This document shows, one piece after another, positions 32,664 to 40,345 of a DNA stretch of 64,000 nt. The first letter of the stretch is position 1. The number at the start of each line of letters is the position of its first letter. The position numbers and the translations under genes are program-made. The notes below the pieces were generated by a model, which saw only the letters and a list, made by a program, of their open reading frames with translations, was not told the origin of the DNA and did no database searches. This stretch comes from Gilichinskyi gelida (GTDB lineage: Bacteria; Acidobacteriota; Thermoanaerobaculia; Gp7-AA8), in NCBI GenBank assembly GCA_038040385.1, contig JBBPII010000005.1:124001-188000 (forward strand). Direction: 5' to 3'.

Positions 32664-35048
32664 TCACGCCGGGCGCCGGCGGGGGCGGATCAGGAGCATA
32701 GTGACGAGCACCCCCCCAAGCGTTACAAACGTCACCATTCGCCCGATCACGAAGGACCTCGGGAGGTAAACGAGCCGGACGTCGTGACGTCCCTGCGGAA
32801 CGAAAAGGCCGAGGAGCGCGGCGTCGGCGGGGTAGTGCCGCACCCGGCGGCCGTCGACGTAGACGCGCCACCCCTCCCACGCCGGCTCGGAGACGACGAT
32901 CCAGCCGTCGGCGCGCATGTCGGCGTCGATCCGCAGGTCGTTGCCGCTGCGCCGGATGCGGGTGACGGCGCCGACGCGGTTGTCGCGATCGTGCTTCGCG
33001 ATCGGAGCCTCGATCCAGGCCCGCTCGCGGAAGTCGGCGACGGCGGGCAACTCCTTCAGCGCGTCGGCCGCGCTGGCACCGAGGACCACGAAGTCGGGGA
33101 CGAAGGCGCGGGGAAGGACGCGCGTGTTCTCCAGCAGCTTCGCGCCGCGCTGCCGGGCAACCTCGCGCCACCCCTCCGGCGGAACGACCTTGTCGGAGGC
33201 GATGGCGAATCGGACATTGAGCAGCGACAGGAACGGCCGCGCGAGGTCGTCCACCCGGTTGAACCACACCGGCTGATGGATGGCCCAGGCGCCGTAGGTG
33301 TCGAAGTAGCGCTGGAAGGTCATGGCCTCGTAGCCGCGCACGTCTTCCAGCTCGTACAGCGCGCTGGTGCCGGGGATGAACGCGTGCGCGCGGCCGGTGA
33401 TGCGGAAAGGCTCGCTGACGGCGCGCAGCGGCTCGAGGATGGGGATGGGCGGATACGCCGCCGACCGCGGCAGCGTGGGATAGATGTCGCCCGCGCTGAC
33501 GAGGCGTTGCGCGAGAAGGACGACCAGCATCAGCGGCGCGAGGAGGCGCGGCCAGAGGATGGCCAGAATCGCAGCGACACCGATGCCGGCGATCTCGCCG
33601 AAGTACGCGTAGACGCCCCACTCCGGGAAGGAGTCGTAGATGACGTCCAGGCGCTGGACCAGCACCGCGCCGCCGGCGAAGGCGAGCGTCGCGACCGCGA
33701 GCGTCCAGCCGAAGGCGCCGTCGCCGATGCGCACGGCGTGCTCGATGCCGAGGACGGCGAGGATGACCAGCGCGAGCGCGGCGGCGAAGGAGAAGCGCTC
33801 GTTGAGGGTGAGGTCGAACAGGGGCAGTTTCTGCAGCGCGTTCGACAGCGGCATCCATCCCGACCGCGCCGCGATCCCGAAGAGGGCGAGGCCGGCGAAG
33901 AACCAGGTGTCGCGCGAACGGACGCGAATCAGCGCATACGCGGCCGCGGCGAAGACGATGCTGCCGACCGCCGCGCTGTCGAGCGGCATGAACGGCGTCC
34001 CCTTGCGCTTCCAATGGCGCCCGTGCAGGAAAGGGAAGAAGTCCGCAAGCACTCTCGCCTTGGCCTCGGCGTTCGATACGCCGTGCGGCATGGTCCGCCA
34101 CCCGCCGGCGCGGAAGGCGTGCTCCATCGTCTGCGGCGCGGCTTCGATGATCGGCAGGATGTAGATGGCGCAGAGGAGAAGGGCGATGACGCCCGCGGCG
34201 AGGGCATATAGGACGGCAGCGTAGGGGCGCGCGGCAGCGCGCCCGGCACCCCCGGAGTCGCGGGCGCCCTGCCGGGCGCCCCTACGAAACTGGCATGCCA
34301 GCTCGTATATCCCATACAGCGCGCCCGCAAACACGGCGTGAAGGGCTGTCTCGGGATGGCCAGCCAGGACGAGCAGAGTCAGGGCGACGGTGAGGATCGC
34401 CGCCGAGCGGACGCCGGGCGCGCGGACGCAGCGCCGGGTGCCGAGGAGCACCAACGGAAAAAACGACCACGACGCGCCGATGGACCAGAGGACGAAGAAC
34501 GCCATCGGCATGGCGTACATCCAGCCGGCGGCGGCGATCAGGGCGACCGGCTCGCGGCACCCCAGCTCGCGGGCGAAGAGAAACACGCCGAGGCCGGCGA
34601 TGAAGAAGGTGATCGCGGCGCTGAAGGTGAGGCCCTGGGCCACCGGCAGGAGGCACGCCAGCAGCGTGAACGGACTGTACGCCGCCGGCTGCGCGGCCGC
34701 CGCGAGCACGGTGCCGGAGAGCATGAACGGATTCCACAGCGGCCACTGGCCGTGCGCGAGCGCGAACTGCACCGCCTTCCGCCACGGGATCATCTGCGCG
34801 TAGAGGTCGGAGAGGATGCCGTTGTGCGGCCGCGGCACGCCGAGCGGCCCGCGCATGTCGCGCAGCGGCTCGGTGATGTACGGCAGGTCGACCGGCGCGT
34901 AGACGCCGCCGGTCAGCAAGGCGCGGCCGGTGAAGAGCATCGGGAGAAGGATCAGGAGGAGGGCGTCTTTTCGGGAGAGGGGGGAGATGAAGCGGTCCGC
35001 GAGCCAGAGGAGGGCGAGCGCGGTGAGGATGTAGAGAATGAGAGACAC
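32664..35048 (-). CDS. YfhO-family polytopic membrane protein
   Basis: A 794-residue protein with about 12-14 transmembrane segments and a C-terminal beta-rich domain (AWEGWRVYVDGRRVRHY, LLGLFVPQGRHDVRLVYLP), the hallmark of YfhO-like proteins. DLPYITEPLRDMRG, QMIPWRKAVQFAL and PLWNPFMLSG match the GT-C-like periplasmic loop. YfhO of Bacillus helps glycosylate lipoteichoic acid; here transfer of a sugar from a lipid carrier is inferred. Residues 255-276 (RRGARQGARDSGGAG...) are encoded by an in-frame REP doublet and lie between two hydrophobic helices. Confidence 0.85.
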   Translation of the reverse strand: MSLILYILTALALLWLADRFISPLSRKDALLLILLPMLFTGRALLTGGVYAPVDLPYITEPLRDMRGPLGVPRPHNGILSDLYAQMIPWRKAVQFALAHGQWPLWNPFMLSGTVLAAAAQPAAYSPFTLLACLLPVAQGLTFSAAITFFIAGLGVFLFARELGCREPVALIAAAGWMYAMPMAFFVLWSIGASWSFFPLVLLGTRRCVRAPGVRSAAILTVALTLLVLAGHPETALHAVFAGALYGIYELACQFRRGARQGARDSGGAGRAAARPYAAVLYALAAGVIALLLCAIYILPIIEAAPQTMEHAFRAGGWRTMPHGVSNAEAKARVLADFFPFLHGRHWKRKGTPFMPLDSAAVGSIVFAAAAYALIRVRSRDTWFFAGLALFGIAARSGWMPLSNALQKLPLFDLTLNERFSFAAALALVILAVLGIEHAVRIGDGAFGWTLAVATLAFAGGAVLVQRLDVIYDSFPEWGVYAYFGEIAGIGVAAILAILWPRLLAPLMLVVLLAQRLVSAGDIYPTLPRSAAYPPIPILEPLRAVSEPFRITGRAHAFIPGTSALYELEDVRGYEAMTFQRYFDTYGAWAIHQPVWFNRVDDLARPFLSLLNVRFAIASDKVVPPEGWREVARQRGAKLLENTRVLPRAFVPDFVVLGASAADALKELPAVADFRERAWIEAPIAKHDRDNRVGAVTRIRRSGNDLRIDADMRADGWIVVSEPAWEGWRVYVDGRRVRHYPADAALLGLFVPQGRHDVRLVYLPRSFVIGRMVTFVTLGGVLVTMLLIRPRRRPA
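34221..34285. repeat. GTAG...CTAC REP doublet inside the YfhO-like gene
   Basis: It begins GTAGGGGCGCGCGGCAGC and ends GCCGGGCGCCCCTAC. Both arms form GC hairpins and the whole 65 bases are translated in frame as a basic Arg/Gly/Ala segment between predicted membrane helices. Confidence 0.9.
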
Positions 35049-35074
35049 CGCGGAATGTTAAGTGAATTTCGAAT

Positions 35075-37378
35075 TCACCTCCCGGCCGCCCGCCTCTTCC
35101 CCACCCCCGCCACCGTCACGTTCGCCGTCACGCTGTTCGTGTTTCCGCACTGGCCGGCGATGCGCACCCAGAACTGCGCGGGAGCGGTGATGGGGCCGGT
35201 GGTCAGCGATGGGGAACTCCCGCCCATGGGTCGGTTGAAGTCGAGCACCGGACCTTCGTACCACTGGTACGTGAGCGCGGTGCCGGTGGCGGCGACGCTC
35301 AGGACGGCGCTCTTGCCGGCGGCGACCGACGCATCCTGCGGCTGCGCGGTGATCAGCGGCGGCGTGCAACTGGCGACGATGCCGACCGGCACGTCGTCGC
35401 TGTCGATCGTTCCACAGAGATTGGAGGCGCGCACCCAGAACGACGTGGGGACGAACAGCGGCGGCGTCACCAGCAACGGCGAGTTGCCATTGGGCATCGG
35501 GTGGGAGGTGTCGCCGCGCCGTCCCTCGAACCAGAGGATCGACAGCGGCTGCGAGCCGTTGATGCCGGCGTAGAGGGTGGCGGAGCTGCCGGCGACGATA
35601 TTGGCAGCGCCGGGGTGGGCGGTGATGATCGGCGCGGTGCAGGGGCGAATGATGACGATCACCGTCTCGCTGTTGGCGAACGCGCCGCAGCCGTTCGACG
35701 CGCGCATCCAGTACGTCGTGGTGACCGACGGAGTGACGTCGATCGACGCGGTCGTCATCCCCGCCACGGGCGACGTGGTGGCACCGCTGACGCCGCGGTA
35801 CCACTGGAACGCCGTCGCGCCGGTGGCGGTCGCCGTCAGCGTGACCTTCGTCCCCTCCACCACCTCGGCGTTGGCGGAGATCGAATCGACGGTCACCGCC
35901 GGGCAACCGTTGACGGTCACCGTCGCGGCGGCGCTGTCGACGGATGGGTCGCATCCGTTGGAGATGCGGCACCAGTACACCGTGGTCACCGCCGGCTGCA
36001 CGCCGATCGACGCGCTCGTCGCGCCGGCCACCGGGTTGGCGGTGTTGCCGCGCGCGCCGGTGTACCACTGGAAGCGCAGCGGCGCGTCGCCGATGGCGCT
36101 CACGCTCAGCGTCACCGGCTGCGCGGCGAGCACCACCGACTGCGGCTGCCCGGTGATCGTCGGCGGCTTGCAGGGATCGGGCGTCACGGCGGTGCCGTAG
36201 ACGGCGGCGATGGCATCGCGATCCCACTGCTGGAGGTTCGAGCCGTACGGATCGGCGTTGAAGTTGACGCTGGAATACATGATTGCCGACACGGAGTCTG
36301 CGTGGCGCAGACCGAGCGTGTGGCCCAGCTCGTGAGTGACCAAGTGGTCGAACCCGTTGCCGGAGAGGCCGGCGCCGAAGATGCCGTTCTGCAGGACGAG
36401 ATCGGCCTCGAAGATGGTGTAGAAACGCTCGCCGCCGAAAGCGTGGGTGTCGGCGAGCGAGGCGTCGTCGAACCAGCCACCGCCGATGCCGAGGACGTCG
36501 CCGCCGGCGCCGGTGAACGCTCCCGCGATCTCCTCGGCAGGATCGTTGAAGAAGATGCCGTTGGTGCCGTCGCCCACGTTGCCGGCAAATCCGGCGGCGC
36601 CGACCGAGGTCGTGCCGCCGTAGGTGTAGACGATGTTCGAGCCGCCGTCGCTGGTCCACGCCGACAGCGCCCGCTGCGCGGCGACCACTCCCCCGCCGAC
36701 CGCGCCCGGCTGCGTGCCGTGGCTGTAGAAGACGACCGGGGAGGGAAACCTGTTCCAGCGGATGCCGAGGTTGCCCTGCGCGCCGGGCCATTGCAGGACG
36801 TAGCTGCTCGGCAGCACCGCGGCGGGGATCACGGCGGCGGCGGTGACCTCGGCGACGACGTAGTCTTCCTTCGCCGTCCTGCCGCGCGCGACGTCGCGGA
36901 CGAAGCCGAGGAACTTCTCGCCCGAGCGGGCCGGCTCGTCGTGCGCGGTGCCGTCGTAATTCCACCCGCAGAGCTGCGCGCGCAGGAGGCGGTCGCCGCG
37001 CACGGTGAACTTCCCCACCGCCATCGCCTTGGAGACCCATTCGCCGCGGGCGTTGGTGTCGAGGAAGAGGAGCACGCGCTCGCCCGGGGCGTAGGTCGGG
37101 CTGCCGGGGACGAGATAGCCGAGGGAGCCGATCTTTCCGCCCAACTCCGTGACGTGAATCGTCTCGCCGGCCGTGACGGCGCCCTTGATGGCCTCGTCGA
37201 CGTGGAGCGCGGTGACGGTCTCGATCCACCCGCCGGGCGCGCGGCGGCCGGCGGACTCGCCGGCGGTGGCGGCGACGATCGCTTTCGCCGCCGTGACCAG
37301 ATCGCGATCGGAGGGGACGAGGAAGGTGGCCGCGCGGGCGGAGGTCGCCATCAGGGCGACGAGGAGGAGGCGTTTCAC
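35075..37378 (-). CDS. Secreted metzincin-like zinc protease with Ig-like repeats (second copy)
   Basis: A 767-residue paralogue of the protease at 30013. The signal peptide is MKRLLLVALMATSARA; TFLVPSDRDLVTAAKAIV opens the same N-terminal domain. The zinc motif HELGHTLGLRH (first His about residue 349) is followed by the Met-turn AIMYSS. Four Ig-like repeats fill residues 410-755, each with an RFQWYTG-type strand and closing VTV. It likely degrades or binds extracellular protein. The shared architecture suggests duplication, with the YfhO-like gene between the copies. Confidence 0.88.
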   Translation of the reverse strand: MKRLLLVALMATSARAATFLVPSDRDLVTAAKAIVAATAGESAGRRAPGGWIETVTALHVDEAIKGAVTAGETIHVTELGGKIGSLGYLVPGSPTYAPGERVLLFLDTNARGEWVSKAMAVGKFTVRGDRLLRAQLCGWNYDGTAHDEPARSGEKFLGFVRDVARGRTAKEDYVVAEVTAAAVIPAAVLPSSYVLQWPGAQGNLGIRWNRFPSPVVFYSHGTQPGAVGGGVVAAQRALSAWTSDGGSNIVYTYGGTTSVGAAGFAGNVGDGTNGIFFNDPAEEIAGAFTGAGGDVLGIGGGWFDDASLADTHAFGGERFYTIFEADLVLQNGIFGAGLSGNGFDHLVTHELGHTLGLRHADSVSAIMYSSVNFNADPYGSNLQQWDRDAIAAVYGTAVTPDPCKPPTITGQPQSVVLAAQPVTLSVSAIGDAPLRFQWYTGARGNTANPVAGATSASIGVQPAVTTVYWCRISNGCDPSVDSAAATVTVNGCPAVTVDSISANAEVVEGTKVTLTATATGATAFQWYRGVSGATTSPVAGMTTASIDVTPSVTTTYWMRASNGCGAFANSETVIVIIRPCTAPIITAHPGAANIVAGSSATLYAGINGSQPLSILWFEGRRGDTSHPMPNGNSPLLVTPPLFVPTSFWVRASNLCGTIDSDDVPVGIVASCTPPLITAQPQDASVAAGKSAVLSVAATGTALTYQWYEGPVLDFNRPMGGSSPSLTTGPITAPAQFWVRIAGQCGNTNSVTANVTVAGVGKRRAAGR

Positions 37379-37644
37379 GTTGGCGATGATTATCGCAGCA
37401 GGTGAGAACGGGGCCAGCGAAGATCGTCGGCGAATTGGTGAGAGTCGCTCAGCACTGAGAGAGAGATCACGCGCCCGCGACTGTCCGGTCCATCTTTTTT
37501 CCGCTCGGCAAGGTTGTGACGGACAACCTCCGCCGACCCCGAAGCGCAGGATAACGCATTCCAGTCGGCATGTCCATCATTCAATATTGGCGATATTGGC
37601 GACTCCGATAAGTTCCGGATCGCTGCCGATTGATGGACGGACGG
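37379..37644. other. Intergenic stretch without a convincing gene
   Basis: These 266 bases separate the second protease from the small membrane protein and are upstream of the protease on its strand, so they should hold its promoter. A 64-codon frame at 37390-37584 (minus) has no family features or good start signal. Nothing else is evident. Confidence 0.5.
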
Positions 37645-37917
37645 TCATTGGCCGCGCGCGACGAGGCGCCGCCCGAACCAATACGCCCCGAACAGCGCCA
37701 CCACGACCGCCAGCGCTACGAGAATCGTCGCCGCGGCGGAGAAGAGGTTCGGATAGCGGAGGCGGTTGAGCACCAGGATGGCTCCGACGATCAGGTAGAG
37801 CGCGATGCGCAGCGCATACAGCACCGGCGTGCTGCGCCGCGCACGGATGGAATCGCTCCAGAGGATCCAGAGCATGACGGTGAGGGCGGCGATGGCCATG
37901 CCGGCCGGGGGGATCAT
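37645..37917 (-). CDS. Small membrane protein of unknown function
   Basis: A 90-residue protein with three hydrophobic segments (residues 3-20, 32-50 and 63-82). It starts in a 4-base overlap with the ArsC-like selenoprotein stop, making it the third gene of a minus-strand set with the BFD-like and ArsC-like genes. No known domain is recognised. Confidence 0.75.
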   Translation of the reverse strand: MIPPAGMAIAALTVMLWILWSDSIRARRSTPVLYALRIALYLIVGAILVLNRLRYPNLFSAAATILVALAVVVALFGAYWFGRRLVARGQ

Positions 37918-38273
37918 GGGAGCGGGAATGTTAATTCCTCGTACTCCTCCGGTTTGAATCCGAAAACGGCGCGCTTGCCCCGAATGACGATAGGCCGCCG
38001 AATCAGGTTCACGTCCTCCATCATCAACTCGATCGCTTCTTTCTTCGTCATCTTCCCGACGTCCAGCCCGCGCGCTTTGTACGATGGGCTGCGGGTGTTG
38101 ACGAACTCGGCGAGGCGGCGCTCATCGATGAGGCGCTCGAGCAGCTCGCGCGACGGCGGGTCCTTCGCCAGATCGTGCTTGACCAGTTCGAAGCCCTCAC
38201 CTTCCAGGTGAGCCACCGCGTTGCGGCAGCTCGTTCAACTGGGCTTGAGGTAGATGTCGAGGGGCTTGCTCAT
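37914..38273 (-). CDS. ArsC/Spx-like thioredoxin-fold protein, predicted selenoprotein (Sec13)
   Basis: From ATG 38273 the frame reads MSKPLDIYLKPS, then TGA (38235-38237), then TSCRNAVAHLEGEGF and on to a normal ArsC-like end. ArsC-family proteins have KPxCxxC here, so the TGA stands exactly at the first active-site cysteine, giving UxxC (Sec13, Cys16). Length is 119 residues, right for the family; DLAKDPPSRELLERLI and NLIRRPIVIRGKRAVFG are typical. A strong hairpin follows at SECIS distance. Without Sec the longest frame (start 38216) would lack the first strand and active site. The start overlaps the BFD-like gene by 4 bases. It is probably a thiol/selenol oxidoreductase, not a proven arsenate reductase. 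Confidence 0.88.
38196..38212 (-). promoter_or_regulatory. Predicted bacterial SECIS hairpin of the ArsC-like gene
   Basis: On the minus strand CTCACC pairs with GGTGAG (6 bp) around the loop TGGAA, whose second base is G. The loop starts 28 bases after the TGA. Stem, loop size, G position and distance all fit the published bacterial SECIS pattern. Confidence 0.72.
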
Positions 38274-38554
38274 TTCTGGCGCACCCACCACGCCGCGGCG
38301 GTCGCGCCGCCGCCGGCGGGAGCCGGAAGCTGGCGCTGCGGCGCGTGCTCGGCGAGCATCTCCTGGACGTCGGGCGTGCAGCTTCCGCCGCAGTGGCCGG
38401 TGGTGGCGGTGGTGCGGGTGGCGATCTGGGTCAGCGTTTGCGCCCCCTCGCGGATGGCGCGCTCGATGGTCCTGTATTTGATGTTGTTGCAGCGGCAGAC
38501 GGTCTTCAGGCCGCGCACGGCCGGATGCATCGTCTGCTCGTCATTTTCGCTCAT
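38270..38554 (-). CDS. BFD-like [2Fe-2S]-binding protein
   Basis: A 94-residue protein with the bacterioferritin-associated-ferredoxin-like pattern: VCRCNNIKYRTIERAI (Cys-x-Cys) and GHCGGSCTPDVQEML (Cys-x3-Cys), four cysteines for a [2Fe-2S] cluster. The region after residue 70 is a low-complexity Ala/Pro/Gly tail. It overlaps the ArsC-like selenoprotein by 4 bases, so electron transfer between the two is a reasonable guess. Confidence 0.85.
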   Translation of the reverse strand: MSENDEQTMHPAVRGLKTVCRCNNIKYRTIERAIREGAQTLTQIATRTTATTGHCGGSCTPDVQEMLAEHAPQRQLPAPAGGGATAAAWWVRQK

Positions 38555-38720
38555 CGCGGGCCCTAACGGTGGTGACCGGCGACGGCTTCCCGACTTGCGG
38601 ACGCCGGCGCGGCGTCGATTTCGCCAGGGCCGACGGCAGCCTCAGCTTCGGCAGCGTGCGCGAGAGCGACTGCGACGACGGCGGCGCCGACCGCCGGCGG
38701 CCGATCTTGGGACTATTCAC
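38541..38720 (-). CDS. Possible small basic protein (weak)
   Basis: A GTG-initiated 59-codon frame fills the gap between the TPR gene and the BFD-like gene and overlaps the latter's start by 14 bases. The product is rich in Arg, Ser and Pro (begins NSPKIGRRRSAPPSSQS) with no recognised domain. It could equally be untranslated leader sequence. Confidence 0.2.
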   Translation of the reverse strand: MNSPKIGRRRSAPPSSQSLSRTLPKLRLPSALAKSTPRRRPQVGKPSPVTTVRARDERK

Positions 38721-38730
38721 GTCATGGATC

Positions 38731-40287
38731 TTAATGGACGTGCGTCGCAGCGGGCGCCTTTTCTTCGCGCGGCGCGGGAGTCGCGGCCTTCTGCGCGAGC
38801 AGGAGGCCGCTGACCGCCAGCGTCCGTCCCGGCGCGCGCTCCAGCACCGACCGGAACGCCGCCTCGGCCTCGCCGGCGCGGCCGGCGGCCAGCAGTTGCT
38901 CCGCGAGCAGCTCCGCGGCCGGCTTCGGCACGATCGGCGGCCCGAACTCGAGCGGGATGGTGCTCTCCGTCTTCGCTGCCGCTTCCAGAATCGGGATGGC
39001 CTCGGCGCGCTTGCCGGCGGCGATGAGCTGCAGCGCGTCGGCCTGCTGCGCCATCACCGCGGCGCGGATGCGCCACGCGGGGTTCGAGGAGTTCCGCTCC
39101 GCGTACTCGGCCTGAAGGTCCTTCTCCACGCCGTGAAGGCGCATCACAGCCGCGTTCACCGCCGCCGCGTCGCCGCGCTGCGCCGCCGCGAGGGCGTCGG
39201 CGTACGCCAGTGTGAACTGCGCGCCCGGCGCCTTGATGTCCTTGGGGATGGTGAGTGCGTCGGCGGCGGTGAGCGCGTTGCCCGCCGCGACGTGATCGGC
39301 CACGATTTCGGCGTACCCCAGGAGGCGGTTCTTCGGCGTATCCATCTCTCCGCCGGCAACAAACTTTTCGGCGAACGCCGACGCACGGCAGGCGTCGAGC
39401 GACTGGCGCGCGTCGTCGTGACGCTTCTGCTGCAAGTACCCGTAGTGGAGCCACTGCGGATAGTGGCCGCAGGCAACGGTCGGCTTGGAGGCGGCGGCGC
39501 GCTCGCGGTTCACCACGTCGATGGCGCGGCGGTTGGCGTCGATGACGTCGTCCCACATCCCCATGGCGATGAAGATGTGCGAGGTCATGTGAAGCGCGTG
39601 CCCGGCGTTGGGGGCGACGCCGCCGTACAGCCGCGCGGCGCGCATGCCGAGCGGCGCGTGCGCCGGATCGTCGTAGCTGTGGATGAGGTAGTGCAGCACG
39701 CCGGGATGGCGGCGGTTCGCCGGGAAGACCTCTTCGAGCAGCGCCGCGGCGCGCATGTAGGTCGCGAAGTCGCGCCCTTCGTGCGCGGTGCCGAGGATGG
39801 CGACCGCGTAGAACGCGGTGGCGTCGACGTCGTCCGGATAGCGCGCGTGCAGCGCGCCCATGGCCTCGGCGTATTGGAAATCGCGGTCGTTCTTCGAGCC
39901 CTCGCCGTAGAGCACGTCGAGCGCGCGGAGGTAGTCGCGCTCGCGCTCCGTCCCGGCCTTCGCCAGCCGCTCGGCGGACGTCGCGCCGAGGCGCTGGAGC
40001 ACGGCGCGCGCGGCAGCGGCGTCCTGCTGGAACCAGATGGGATGGGTGTGGGTCATCGCCTCGCCCCAGTAAGCCATGGCGAACGACGGATCGATCTGCT
40101 GCGCCTTGCGGAACGCCTTGGCGGCGGTCGGATACTCGAAGTTGTGGAGCAGCGCGAGGCCGCGGAGGAACGGCTCCTGCGCCCCCGGCGCGCCGGAGTT
40201 GGCGAAGGCAACTACGCCGACGTCGTCCTGCGCCGCCGCCAGGTTGAACGAGAGGAAGAGTGTAAGCAGCGTCACAGAAGAGCGCAT
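38731..40287 (-). CDS. Secreted TPR-repeat protein
   Basis: A 518-residue protein with a signal peptide (MRSSVTLLTLFLSFNLAAAQ). Repeated helical pairs such as YPTAAKAFRKAQQIDPSFAMAYWGEAMTH and AEAAFRSVLERAPGRTLAVSGL are TPR motifs; HYLIHSYDDP and HALHMTSHIFIAMGMWDDVI are conserved in a family of large TPR proteins common in soil bacteria. The C-terminal tail ends THVH. A protein-interaction role in the periplasm is likely. It is divergent from the CSLREA-domain gene, sharing a 58-base promoter region. Confidence 0.85.
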   Translation of the reverse strand: MRSSVTLLTLFLSFNLAAAQDDVGVVAFANSGAPGAQEPFLRGLALLHNFEYPTAAKAFRKAQQIDPSFAMAYWGEAMTHTHPIWFQQDAAAARAVLQRLGATSAERLAKAGTERERDYLRALDVLYGEGSKNDRDFQYAEAMGALHARYPDDVDATAFYAVAILGTAHEGRDFATYMRAAALLEEVFPANRRHPGVLHYLIHSYDDPAHAPLGMRAARLYGGVAPNAGHALHMTSHIFIAMGMWDDVIDANRRAIDVVNRERAAASKPTVACGHYPQWLHYGYLQQKRHDDARQSLDACRASAFAEKFVAGGEMDTPKNRLLGYAEIVADHVAAGNALTAADALTIPKDIKAPGAQFTLAYADALAAAQRGDAAAVNAAVMRLHGVEKDLQAEYAERNSSNPAWRIRAAVMAQQADALQLIAAGKRAEAIPILEAAAKTESTIPLEFGPPIVPKPAAELLAEQLLAAGRAGEAEAAFRSVLERAPGRTLAVSGLLLAQKAATPAPREEKAPAATHVH

Positions 40288-40345
40288 GGGAGCGAATGGT
40301 AAGCGCCCCGCTCTCTGTCAGCAACGCTTATTAGGAGGAATTCCC

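Noticed and set aside
32596..34101. N-terminal extension of the metalloprotease frame to 34101
   Set aside because: It overlaps YfhO coding sequence in a different register, and the signal peptide begins exactly at the GTG at 32595.
35058..37229. 723-codon minus-strand frame shadowing the second metalloprotease
   Set aside because: Same strand, different register, Arg-rich; the true frame carries the signal peptide and zinc motif.
37390..37584. 64-codon minus-strand frame
   Set aside because: No start signal, domain or coupling with neighbours; probably noncoding leader of the protease gene.
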